A stretch of 64,000 bases of DNA from Nitrospirota bacterium. Lineage in GTDB: Bacteria > Nitrospirota > Thermodesulfovibrionia > UBA6902 > JAJYJJ01. Positions 34,267 to 42,855 of the stretch are shown here, piece by piece; the stretch's first letter is position 1; each line of letters starts with the position of its first letter. The stretch spans positions 1 to 64,000 of the forward strand of contig JAJYJJ010000011.1 in NCBI GenBank assembly GCA_021789595.1. Reading direction: 5' to 3'. Position numbers and translations under genes: made by a program. The notes under the pieces were generated by a model that saw only the letters and a program-made list of their open reading frames with translations, did not search any database and was not told the origin of the DNA.

Positions 34267-35082
34267 CTCTGCCTTAACCCTCTGTACCGTTTCCTGAACC
34301 CTGCTCTCATAAAATCCCTGGAGGATTTCCGAGATGCGGGGATATTTCCCTGTCAACTCCTCAAGGTCTGCCCTGCCAATCTCGAAGACCTCAATATCTG
34401 TGCTTGCTATTACACTCGCTGTTCTCGGCCTTCCTGTGAGAAAGGCAACCTCGCCAAATATGTCGCCGTCAGAGAGGGTTGCAAGCCCTATCTCTTTTCC
34501 ACCTATGTGCGTAATAACCTTTGCAATGCCTTTCTTGATTATGAACAGAGAATCGCCCGAATCCCCTTCCTCAACAATCCTGTCTTCAGACTGAAAAGAA
34601 AGGGGGATAAGTTTGCCTTTAAGCTCTGAAAGCTCCTCGGCAGACATTCCCGAAAAAAGCGATAACTCTCCTATTGCACCAGACTCCGATGTGAAAGGCT
34701 CCTCCACAGGCTCTATTTCTTCCATGGGTTTGCCCAATGCCGATATAGTAGCAGGCCTGAGTGTCTCCTGTTCCTTCAGTATCTCATCAAGCCTTTTAAG
34801 TGAAACAGAATCATCAGTGTCTATCTTCAGTATCATCTTGTAAAGGGCCAATGTCTTGTCCTTGAAGCCTTCCTTATACAGGATGGCTGCTGCCTTATGG
34901 TAGGATGACACAGCCATCTCCTTTTGCCCTGTCTTCTGATAGGCATCACCCATCCTGAGATAGACCAGGTGGTTTTTTGGTTCAAGGCTGCTGATTGTAT
35001 AGAGCAGTTCAATTACCTTATTCCATCGCTCCTTTTTTACAAGATCAGAATAGTCTTCCCACAGTTCTTCCTTATTTTTCAT
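34255..35082 (-). CDS. TPR-like and cyclic nucleotide-binding domain protein
   Basis: The 275-residue protein has an N-terminal helical region with TPR character (YLRMGDAYQKTGQKEMAVSSYHKAA). A cyclic nucleotide-binding beta-roll occupies about 135-255, with phosphate-cassette-like GDIFGEVAFLTGRPRTASV. It lacks the helix-turn-helix of CRP proteins, so it is not itself a transcription factor; similar proteins act as sensory adaptors. It is directly downstream of the HMA-domain gene (no gap) and convergent with pheT. Confidence 0.82.
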   Translation of the reverse strand: MKNKEELWEDYSDLVKKERWNKVIELLYTISSLEPKNHLVYLRMGDAYQKTGQKEMAVSSYHKAAAILYKEGFKDKTLALYKMILKIDTDDSVSLKRLDEILKEQETLRPATISALGKPMEEIEPVEEPFTSESGAIGELSLFSGMSAEELSELKGKLIPLSFQSEDRIVEEGDSGDSLFIIKKGIAKVITHIGGKEIGLATLSDGDIFGEVAFLTGRPRTASVIASTDIEVFEIGRADLEELTGKYPRISEILQGFYESRVQETVQRVKAELRP

Positions 35083-35286
35083 CTAATCACCTACCTTATA
35101 GCCTGATTTCTCTATAGCCCTTTTTATTATGCCATCATCCACAGCCTCCTCATCATATTTCACCTCTGCCTCTCCTATAGTAACCTTCGAGTCCTTTACA
35201 GCGTTGAGACTATCCAATGCCTTTTTAACCCTCATTACACAGTGCTGACAGCTCATGCCATGGATCTTTATAGTCTTTGTAATCAT
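35083..35286 (-). CDS. Heavy-metal-associated (CopZ/HMA) domain protein
   Basis: This 67-residue protein is a single ferredoxin-like HMA domain with the metal-binding motif GMSCQHCVMRVKKAL (MXCXXC). It probably carries Cu(I) or a similar metal in the cytoplasm. No P-type ATPase is adjacent. GGGGAGG precedes the ATG. It is followed without a gap by the cNMP-binding gene, an unexplained pairing. Confidence 0.9.
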   Translation of the reverse strand: MITKTIKIHGMSCQHCVMRVKKALDSLNAVKDSKVTIGEAEVKYDEEAVDDGIIKRAIEKSGYKVGD

Positions 35287-35384
35287 CCTGCCTCCCCTTT
35301 TTATATTTTAACTACAAAATTTGATATAATCAATACAGGTTTATTCAGCGGTTGCAGAAACAGTAAAAACCTCTGGAGGGGAAT

Positions 35385-36383
35385 ATGATCTTATGCAGAA
35401 ATATCTTTTGTTTTTTTGCTGTCTTAACAATAGCCCTATCAGGATGCGAATCCCTCAAGTCTTCCAGGCCTATCATTCCGATAAAAGAATATGAGCGGAT
35501 GATCGTCGGGAGGCTCGATGCCCAATATGTTGGAACTCAGAATTGTCTTTCTGCCTGCCATTATCATGACAAGATAAGGCGTGACTTTGAGGCAAGCACA
35601 ATGGGGCTTCAACTTTCAAGAAAATCTGGCCTACCTATAGTTGATTGTGAGTCATGCCATGGGCCAGGAAGCCTTGCCATAGAAGGGATAACCCCTGAAA
35701 AGGTCGCGATGGATGCAAAGCAGGGAAAACAGACTGCGTGCAACTATAAAACCCTAATCGACCTGAATAACCTTCCTGCTCAGGCAAAATCCCTCATATG
35801 TCTTAAGTGTCACACTGCCAATGCAACCTTCAATCTTCATAATTGGAATGCGGGTGTTCATGCGATCAATGATGTCTCATGTTTTGACTGCCACAAGATT
35901 CATGCGGGACCTGATCTAACGGTTAAACCAAGGGAAATATCTGAGATGTGTTACAAATGCCATCAGGAGATTAAGGCGGAGTTTTCACTGCCGAGTCATC
36001 ATCCGGTACCCGAGAAAAGGATGTTCTGCACAGACTGTCATGACCCGCATGGGACATCCAACGATAAAATGTTAAGAAAAGATACTGTGAAACAGACATG
36101 TACCCAATGCCATGCAGAGAAGGAAGGCCCATTTGTATACGAGCATGCTGAAAACACAGAGGACTGTCGGACATGCCACAGCCCTCACGGCTCGATAAAC
36201 AACAATCTGCTTGTACTGCGGGTGCCCTTTTTATGCCTCCAGTGCCATTCAGGGCACAGGACATCGAGCACCTCTGCAATAGAATCAAAAGGGGCGTTTT
36301 ATACAAGATGCACAGACTGCCATTCACAGATTCACGGCACAGACCTTCCATCTCCAAGTGGTAGTGGAAGGTTTATCCAGTAG
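35385..36383 (+). CDS. DmsE/MtrA-like decaheme-type cytochrome lipoprotein
   Basis: The 332-residue protein has a lipoprotein signal (IALSGC at about residues 17-22). Nine CXXCH motifs follow (CESCH, CLKCH, CFDCH, CYKCH, CTDCH, CTQCH, CRTCH, CLQCH, CTDCH), preceded by an unusual CX3CH (CLSACH). That gives ten potential hemes, as in MtrA/DmsE/PioA. Such proteins plug an outer-membrane barrel and carry electrons across it. The gene is 11 bases upstream of the MtrB/PioB-like barrel gene and begins the five-gene cluster. A lipid anchor is atypical of MtrA and may attach it to a membrane. Confidence 0.88.
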   Translation: MILCRNIFCFFAVLTIALSGCESLKSSRPIIPIKEYERMIVGRLDAQYVGTQNCLSACHYHDKIRRDFEASTMGLQLSRKSGLPIVDCESCHGPGSLAIEGITPEKVAMDAKQGKQTACNYKTLIDLNNLPAQAKSLICLKCHTANATFNLHNWNAGVHAINDVSCFDCHKIHAGPDLTVKPREISEMCYKCHQEIKAEFSLPSHHPVPEKRMFCTDCHDPHGTSNDKMLRKDTVKQTCTQCHAEKEGPFVYEHAENTEDCRTCHSPHGSINNNLLVLRVPFLCLQCHSGHRTSSTSAIESKGAFYTRCTDCHSQIHGTDLPSPSGSGRFIQ

Positions 36384-36394
36384 GGGAGGGTGAG

Positions 36395-38362
36395 ATGAAA
36401 AAGATATTTATCTCTCTTTTGTTCGTTATAATTTCTGGCAGTACGGTTTTAGCTCAGGGGGTTGATACAGGCGAGGTTACTTCAGAAGAGGTATATACAT
36501 TCCCTGTGATAAAGCCAGAGGTATCCACATTTGGCGGCTACAGGTTTGTTGACCTCAGCGGCTCTGAAAGGGCTGACGAATATGAATACCTGCACGACTC
36601 CATCTCATTGGGTGGCGAGGCAAGGATATTTTCATTTCCCCATAGATTCCACCTCGACCTTGATCTAAAAGACAGAAAGGACTATTTCAGTGATATCAGT
36701 TATTCATATAAGGATATTGTTCAGTTCAGGTGGATAAACAGGACGCTGTTCCATAACCTGGATAACATCAGGCTTATAGACCTTGATCCTGCAACACCAT
36801 CCCCTGGTGTTGATGCCAGAGACATGGATGAGAAGTATGGTGTAAAGGTTGGCATGAACACTGTCTTCTTAAGATTTAAGACGCCTGATTATCCATTTCA
36901 TATCTATGCAGAAGGCAGCCTCGTAGAAAAAGACGGAACACAACAGCAGAGAAGCCTGTTAGGGGCAGGTTATTTTAACGATATTGTAAGAACTTCTCAG
37001 AGCAGGAATATAGACTGGCAGACGAGAAACCTTGTTATTGGAGTAAACAGCCATCTCGGACCAATCGAAGTTGATATATCCCATGGTGAAAAGAGATTTA
37101 CTGCAGGCGGTGATACGGTTCTCTACGATACCTATTCGGCCGCAGGCTCTCCCCCTGGTTCAACAAGGGCGGCAGGTGTATTCCCTCATAATCTGATCCC
37201 CGATCTTACAGGCTCGTCAAATACTATAAAGATTCACACCTCTTATACAGGAAGCATTGTTGCCGCTGCAACCATCTCAAAAACAGACAGAAAGAATGAG
37301 GACAGCGGAGCAAGGGCAGGTTATTTTATGGGCGCGGGCGAGGTGACATGGATGCTCACGACAAGACTCGCATTCTTTCTGAATTACAGGCATAAAGAGG
37401 CCGATATAGATAATCCAGGCAGTATAACTATAGCAGATATATCAAATCCTGCAAACACCTATACCTATCAGGTAAGACCCTCCATCTCATCAATGACCGA
37501 CACAGTTTCAGGAGTACTACGCTACAGACCAATCTCGTTTTTAACTCTCAGGACAGAGTATTCTTACGAGAATATCCACAGAAAAAATGCCCACGAATGG
37601 AATATTCCTGACTCGACAAAAAGGGACATCCTATCTTTATCGGCAGATACGAGGATTTTAAAGGGCGTAAATCTCAGGGCAAGGTATATACATAAGGAAA
37701 TAGATAATCCTGCATATAATATAGAGCCTAACCGTTGCAATGAGGGCAGGGTATCGGTCTCATGGATACCGATCCCGAGGATAAATACACTGTTAAGCTA
37801 CAGCATTGTAAGGGAGAAGCGGAATGATCTGTACTATGATGGTGTCCAAGATGCAGGAGACAGGGATGCAAAAAGGGATAGGCTGCTGGGCAGTATTACA
37901 TTCCTCATCTTAAAAAACCTTTCGCTTACTACAAGCTATGCCTATATGCATAACAAAGTTACGCAGGATATAGTCTATGGTTCAAGCATTTCCCCGTTCC
38001 CTGAACTGCTCGATCCAGCGGTTCCATATAAAGATATGGCTCATAATTATGCAATTGATGTCAACTATATGCCGAAGAACAACATAACTGTTAATGCAGG
38101 CATCAGCTATTCAATAAGCAGCGGGATGTTCTATCCTAACAGCCAGGATCTCCTGCAACCAGTGTCTGTTGCGTCATTCTCTGAACTCAAGTTAAGAGAA
38201 ACCGTCTATTCTGCCTCAGGAGAATATAGATTCAGAAATGGTTTTGCAGCAGGTCTCCAGCTTAGATATACTGTTGTCAAGGATGTTTTAGATAATCCCA
38301 ATGACGATTTGAATAATGGCAAGGCGCATATCATATTGCTGACGCTCTCAAAGAGGTGGTAA
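36395..38362 (+). CDS. MtrB/PioB-like outer-membrane beta-barrel of a porin-cytochrome complex
   Basis: The 655-residue protein starts with a signal peptide (ending VLAQG). The rest alternates polar and hydrophobic residues in aromatic-capped strands, ending in LLTLSKRW, the C-terminal aromatic signature of barrels. The position after a decaheme cytochrome and segments such as GGYRFVDLSGSE..YEYL fit the MtrB/PioB family, which forms a sheath for MtrA. It lacks an obvious N-terminal CXXC. Together with the upstream gene it would move electrons between periplasm and cell surface; direction (metal reduction or oxidation) is unknown. No extracellular MtrC-like cytochrome follows. Confidence 0.82.
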   Translation: MKKIFISLLFVIISGSTVLAQGVDTGEVTSEEVYTFPVIKPEVSTFGGYRFVDLSGSERADEYEYLHDSISLGGEARIFSFPHRFHLDLDLKDRKDYFSDISYSYKDIVQFRWINRTLFHNLDNIRLIDLDPATPSPGVDARDMDEKYGVKVGMNTVFLRFKTPDYPFHIYAEGSLVEKDGTQQQRSLLGAGYFNDIVRTSQSRNIDWQTRNLVIGVNSHLGPIEVDISHGEKRFTAGGDTVLYDTYSAAGSPPGSTRAAGVFPHNLIPDLTGSSNTIKIHTSYTGSIVAAATISKTDRKNEDSGARAGYFMGAGEVTWMLTTRLAFFLNYRHKEADIDNPGSITIADISNPANTYTYQVRPSISSMTDTVSGVLRYRPISFLTLRTEYSYENIHRKNAHEWNIPDSTKRDILSLSADTRILKGVNLRARYIHKEIDNPAYNIEPNRCNEGRVSVSWIPIPRINTLLSYSIVREKRNDLYYDGVQDAGDRDAKRDRLLGSITFLILKNLSLTTSYAYMHNKVTQDIVYGSSISPFPELLDPAVPYKDMAHNYAIDVNYMPKNNITVNAGISYSISSGMFYPNSQDLLQPVSVASFSELKLRETVYSASGEYRFRNGFAAGLQLRYTVVKDVLDNPNDDLNNGKAHIILLTLSKRW

Positions 38363-39339
38363 TGGACAATAGGATTAGGAACCTGGGATTAAGGATTAAA
38401 AACAATAGAAATCCGTATCTTTTAATCCTGCTTTTTGTCCTTTTAATCCCCCAACTAGTTTTCGCCTCTCATTGTTTTGCAGCCAAAAAGACAATTGGAG
38501 TGATAATGACAGGGGATATCCCATACTACAGGGATATGGAAAATGCATTTGTGTCAAAACTTAGCAGAGATGGTTATCTGGACAATGTGGATATAATAAT
38601 ACAGAGGCCGTATCCTGATCCCATCTCTTTGAGCAATGCTGCAAGGAAGCTCATAGCTTTAGATGTTGATATAATCGTTGCGTATGGCGCACCTGCGGTC
38701 ATTGCAGTTCTGAGAGAGAAAACAACGATACCTGTTGTCTATACTGGTGTATATGAGCCGCTCACCTTGAAGATCAGGGCAAAAAATATTACAGGTACAT
38801 CTTCAAGGATATCGATCTCGAGCCTGTTGCGATATCTGAAAGGAATGCGTACTATCACAACCCTCGGGGTTATCTATAGCACAAACGAAGAGGATTCTAT
38901 ATATCAGATGGAAGAATTGCTCAGGTTCTCAAATCAGTATGGATTTAAGATTGAAAAGATAAATCTTAGGAGGCCTCAGGATGCAAAACTGTTACTTTCA
39001 GGCAAGAGGTTTGATGCGATCTTCATTACCACCAGTTCCATAGCGAATATGGCATCTTATTCGATCATGGATTTCTCAAGGGATTATCGGATCCCTACTG
39101 CCTCTTTGCTTCCTGATAAGAGTTCGCATGCGATAATTACCCTCTATGCAAGTCCTAAGGAGCTGGGCGAAAAGGCTGCCGAGAAGGTTATAAAGATACT
39201 TAATGGGACCCCACCTGAGCGGATTCAGGCGGATTCTTCAAGCAATACAGAATTAGTCTTCAATCTAAAGGAGACAATTGCTATGGGTTTAAGGATACCA
39301 ATGGAGTTGACAACGGAGGCAACTAAACTAATTCAATGA
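38362..39339 (+). CDS. ABC-type substrate-binding protein (TrpX/YtrF-like, ABC_sub_bind)
   Basis: The track start (GTG 38356) lies within the preceding gene. The ATG at 38362 overlaps its stop (TAATG) with AGGTGG upstream. The resulting 325-residue protein has a signal peptide (to about residue 35) and the two-lobed fold of the ABC_sub_bind family, with VDIIVAYGAPAVIAVL and IPVVYTGVYEP. No permease or ATPase is nearby. In this cluster, with a PhnD-like protein and a sensor kinase, it is more likely a periplasmic sensor input than a transporter subunit. Confidence 0.82.
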   Translation: MDNRIRNLGLRIKNNRNPYLLILLFVLLIPQLVFASHCFAAKKTIGVIMTGDIPYYRDMENAFVSKLSRDGYLDNVDIIIQRPYPDPISLSNAARKLIALDVDIIVAYGAPAVIAVLREKTTIPVVYTGVYEPLTLKIRAKNITGTSSRISISSLLRYLKGMRTITTLGVIYSTNEEDSIYQMEELLRFSNQYGFKIEKINLRRPQDAKLLLSGKRFDAIFITTSSIANMASYSIMDFSRDYRIPTASLLPDKSSHAIITLYASPKELGEKAAEKVIKILNGTPPERIQADSSSNTELVFNLKETIAMGLRIPMELTTEATKLIQ

Positions 39340-40220
39340 AAATGAATAGACTGCCGAGATTCATAATTGTCTTTTTGCTTGTGCTTTTCATGCCCGTAAA
39401 GGCGTTCTGCCAGAACGAGGTACTTATAGGACTTATACCAGAAGAGAATATTTTCAATCAGATGGAGAGATATAGACCACTTGCGGCCTATCTGTCCAGT
39501 AAGCTCGGTATCAATGTGAAACTGACAATACTGAGCAGGTATGGAGACATTATTGATAGGTTTAAGGCCAGGGGGATGGACGGTGCGTTCTTTGGTGTAT
39601 TCACAGGTGTCCTTGCCATGGAAAAGCTGGGAGTAGAACCAATAGCAAGGCCTGTAAACCTTGATGGAACATCAACTGTCAATAGTTTAATATTTGTAAG
39701 AAAGGACAGCGGGATAAAAAATGTGAAGGATATGAAGGGTAAAAGGATAGCCTTTGTTGACAGGGCAACAGTAACGGGCTATCTATATGCAATAGCATTC
39801 CTGCGGGACAAGGGCGTTAAAGACATTGATAGATATTTTAAGGAATACTATTTCACAGGAAGTCATGATTCTGCAATATACTCTGTCCTTGACAATAGGG
39901 CTGACATAGGTTCTGCAAAGAGCAAGGTTTACCAGAGGATGATAGAGAAAGACCCTGTCATCAAAGACGAACTGACTATCATTGCGAGGTCCAGCGAGTT
40001 TCCAGATACAACCCTATGCCTTAGGAAGGGCCTGCCTGCAGGCATAAAAGCAAGGATTAAGGCAATACTCTTGAACATGGACAAGGAGCCCGAAGGCAGA
40101 GAGGTCTTAAGAAGACTGAGGGCCTTAAGATTTGTCGCTGCCAGCAGGAACGACTTCCTGCCTTTTTTTGAACTGGCAAGAAAGACAGGCATAAATTTAA
40201 AGCGCTACAGATATAAATGA
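39336..40220 (+). CDS. PhnD-like periplasmic substrate-binding protein
   Basis: The 294-residue protein has a signal peptide (to about residue 25) and the PhnD/TauA-like fold: PEENIFNQMERYRPLAAYLSSKLG, MDGAFFGVFTGVLA and MKGKRIAFVDRATVTGYLY. It overlaps the upstream substrate-binding gene and the downstream kinase gene by four bases each (ATGA). No ABC transporter partner is present. Orphan PhnD-like proteins beside histidine kinases often feed ligand information to the kinase; the ligand here is unknown. Confidence 0.85.
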   Translation: MKMNRLPRFIIVFLLVLFMPVKAFCQNEVLIGLIPEENIFNQMERYRPLAAYLSSKLGINVKLTILSRYGDIIDRFKARGMDGAFFGVFTGVLAMEKLGVEPIARPVNLDGTSTVNSLIFVRKDSGIKNVKDMKGKRIAFVDRATVTGYLYAIAFLRDKGVKDIDRYFKEYYFTGSHDSAIYSVLDNRADIGSAKSKVYQRMIEKDPVIKDELTIIARSSEFPDTTLCLRKGLPAGIKARIKAILLNMDKEPEGREVLRRLRALRFVAASRNDFLPFFELARKTGINLKRYRYK

Positions 40221-42181
40221 GGAAACGACTTATATATTCTCTGTCCATCCTGTTTCTCCTGTTCACTGCAGGAATAGCACTGAGTATGCTTTATATATAC
40301 AAGATAACTGCAAACCTTGAATCTGTCATAAATCTTCACAGGGTTGAAATAATTCGCCAGAATCTTGTTATCAACACCCAGACCGTACAGTCTAACCTAT
40401 ACGCAGAAGGAACTGCCTTTGGCAAGGAAGTCGATGTGATAGTTAACAATGTTACAGCCCTTGACAATTCTGTCCATACCTGTAGCGCCTGTCATCACAA
40501 CAAACAGATGACAGCGAGGCTTAAAGATCTCGGAGACACGGTGGAGCAGTATAAGGATGCAATAAGTTATTTACTAACAACTACAGCAAATCCAGAGAGG
40601 ATAAAGCGGCTTAAGACAGTTGCAGTGGATATTGGAGATTCGCTTTTATCAAAAACGCAGGAGATGGCCTTTATTGCAGACAAGAGTCTAAACGCTAAAA
40701 CCATCCAGGCTATTAGGGATATAAACAATTCGAGGGTTATACTGATTGTAACTCTCATCCTTGCCTTTATTATCGCCCTAACAACTGCCGTTACACTTAC
40801 AAGACAGATAACAAGGCCTGTATATGAGCTTGTCAATGCAGCAAGGATGATAGCATCAGGGAACCTTGGATATCAGACATCATATAAGGATAAGACAGAG
40901 TTTGGAGAACTTGCCAGCAATTTTAATGCAATGAGTACTGCCCTTAAAGATGGACATGAAAAAGTTCTTCGATATATAAGACAGCTCTCGGGTCTGTACA
41001 GCATAACCCTTTCCTTTTACAGAATCACAGACATGGAGGATGTATACAGGGAGATATGTCAGCAGGTGGCTGACCTATTAAAGGTCGGGCAATGCGGCCT
41101 TATCCTTTATGACAATGAGAGGGATATGTTTATCCATCAGCCCTCTGCCTTTGGTTTGAATAATGATGAGATTGGCCTTCTAAGATTCAAAAGGCAGAGG
41201 ATCGAAAATCTATTTAAGTTTTCAAACGGTCTTCCCATTGTCTCAAATAATCCTGCAAACGATGACCGCTTTGACCCAAGGATAGCAAATGCCCTTAATG
41301 AGCGTTCGCTCTTGATAGCATGGCTCTATAGAAAGGGGAAAATACTTGGAGCTATCAGGGCCGCAAATAAAGATAGGGAATTTACAGAGGAGGACGCAAG
41401 GCTTTTAACAATCCTGGGAAATCATATGGCAGTGGCTATAGAAAATGCCGAGCTTTATAAGAACCTGCAAGAGCAGATGATTGAATTAAGAGAGACCCAG
41501 GAACAGCTCGTCCAGTCTGCAAAGCTTGCTGCGATAGGAGAGCTTGCATCCAATGTTGCCCACGAGATAAACAATCCCCTGACAAGCATCCTCGGCTATA
41601 CTGAACTGATAAAGGACGAGAGGGATATTGACCTTATCAGGGAAGACCTCAGTATAATTGAGAGGGAATCCCTGAGGGCAAGGGAGATTGTAAGACAACT
41701 GTTAGAATTCGCAAGAAGAAGACCATTGCAGGTTACAGATGTTGATATAAATGAAGTGCTGAAGGATGTAATCCCTCTTGTAAGCAACCAGGCAAGGCTG
41801 AATAATGTTGAGCTATTTGAGGAGTATGAGGATCTGCCGAAAACAATTGCAGATTCAAATCAATTGAAGCAGGTCTTTATCAACATAATCAATAATGCCA
41901 TCTTTGCAATGCCAGAAGGCGGCAAGCTCTCTATAAGGACATCACGACTTGGAGAATATATCCTGGTCATTTTTAAGGATACCGGTATTGGCATTCCAAA
42001 AGAGGTCATACCAAAGATATTTGAACCATTCTTTACAACAAAACAGGATGTAGGAACAGGCCTTGGTCTGTCTATAAGCTACAGCATAATACAGAATCAT
42101 GGTGGAAGGATTGATGTGGAAAGCCAGGAAGGGAAGGGTTCAACATTCACGGTCAGGCTGCCTATAAAGGGCTTTAGTTAA
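40217..42181 (+). CDS. Sensor histidine kinase with periplasmic CXXCH heme motif, HAMP and GAF domains
   Basis: The 654-residue protein has a first membrane helix (about 7-28) and a periplasmic helical domain with CSACHH (Cys89, Cys92, His93), a potential covalent heme site. A second helix (about 174-194) is followed by HAMP, a GAF domain (about 255-405), then HisKA with the phospho-His in NVAHEINNPLTS and an HATPase with DTGIGIPKE and GTGLGLSISYS. It would sense redox state or ligand in the periplasm and signal to an unknown regulator. No regulator is adjacent. It is coupled to the PhnD-like gene and sits in the decaheme/porin cluster. Confidence 0.9.
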   Translation: MRKRLIYSLSILFLLFTAGIALSMLYIYKITANLESVINLHRVEIIRQNLVINTQTVQSNLYAEGTAFGKEVDVIVNNVTALDNSVHTCSACHHNKQMTARLKDLGDTVEQYKDAISYLLTTTANPERIKRLKTVAVDIGDSLLSKTQEMAFIADKSLNAKTIQAIRDINNSRVILIVTLILAFIIALTTAVTLTRQITRPVYELVNAARMIASGNLGYQTSYKDKTEFGELASNFNAMSTALKDGHEKVLRYIRQLSGLYSITLSFYRITDMEDVYREICQQVADLLKVGQCGLILYDNERDMFIHQPSAFGLNNDEIGLLRFKRQRIENLFKFSNGLPIVSNNPANDDRFDPRIANALNERSLLIAWLYRKGKILGAIRAANKDREFTEEDARLLTILGNHMAVAIENAELYKNLQEQMIELRETQEQLVQSAKLAAIGELASNVAHEINNPLTSILGYTELIKDERDIDLIREDLSIIERESLRAREIVRQLLEFARRRPLQVTDVDINEVLKDVIPLVSNQARLNNVELFEEYEDLPKTIADSNQLKQVFINIINNAIFAMPEGGKLSIRTSRLGEYILVIFKDTGIGIPKEVIPKIFEPFFTTKQDVGTGLGLSISYSIIQNHGGRIDVESQEGKGSTFTVRLPIKGFS

Positions 42182-42824
42182 TGCTCTTCACATATATCTC
42201 CCTTGCAATCTCCGGGTCAAGGGCAATTGTTGTCTCATCCACCTGAATGACATAGGATGGCCTTTTCTGGGTTAATCTGAGTATGTTGCCTGCAATTACA
42301 CCAAGTGCTGCAAGCTTGCTGAGCCGTTCACGCTCTGTGGGTACAATAAAGACTATCCTTCCCATTTCTCCTACCTCAAAATCAGTAAGCCTCATAACCA
42401 GAGGTCTCAATTCCACATTGTATTTTTTGCAGCATTCTCCCCTTGGTATGGGTTTGCCGTGAGGACAGGTCGGAGGGTGGCCAAGAAAGGTGCAGACGCT
42501 GTCTGTTGTATCTTCCGACAGGATATGCTCAAACTGACAGGCGTTGGACTCTGTCTGGTTTGCGTCAAGCTCAAAGACCTCTGAAAAGAGCCTTTCGACA
42601 AGGCGGTGTCTGCGCACAATGCCTTCTGCCCTTTGCTCACCAGCCTGGGTCAATGTCACAAGCCCATTTTTCGTGCTTATAAGACCTTCTTCCATAGCCC
42701 CTTCCATAACCTCCAAAGCATTGTCATCTACAAGCCTTTCAACAAGGTTCTTGCAGTTTAATACACCCTGTTCCCTCAAGATCCAGGAGAGTTCTAATAG
42801 CTCATCAACACGTTCTTTCTGCAT
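42174..42824 (-). CDS. DtxR-family metal-dependent regulator with FeoA-like domain
   Basis: The 216-residue protein has a winged helix (residues 1-60), a DtxR dimerisation and metal-binding segment (RRHRLVERLFSEVF, CQFEHILSEDTTDSVCTFLGHP) and a C-terminal SH3/FeoA-like domain (MGRIVFIVPTERERLSKLAALGVIAGN). It probably controls iron or manganese genes in response to metal. The CPHGKPIPRGECC segment matches the family. It overlaps the sensor kinase convergently by eight bases and has no obvious target adjacent. Confidence 0.87.
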   Translation of the reverse strand: MQKERVDELLELSWILREQGVLNCKNLVERLVDDNALEVMEGAMEEGLISTKNGLVTLTQAGEQRAEGIVRRHRLVERLFSEVFELDANQTESNACQFEHILSEDTTDSVCTFLGHPPTCPHGKPIPRGECCKKYNVELRPLVMRLTDFEVGEMGRIVFIVPTERERLSKLAALGVIAGNILRLTQKRPSYVIQVDETTIALDPEIAREIYVKSIN

Positions 42825-42855
42825 GATTAATAATATAGGAATCTATCGTCTATTT

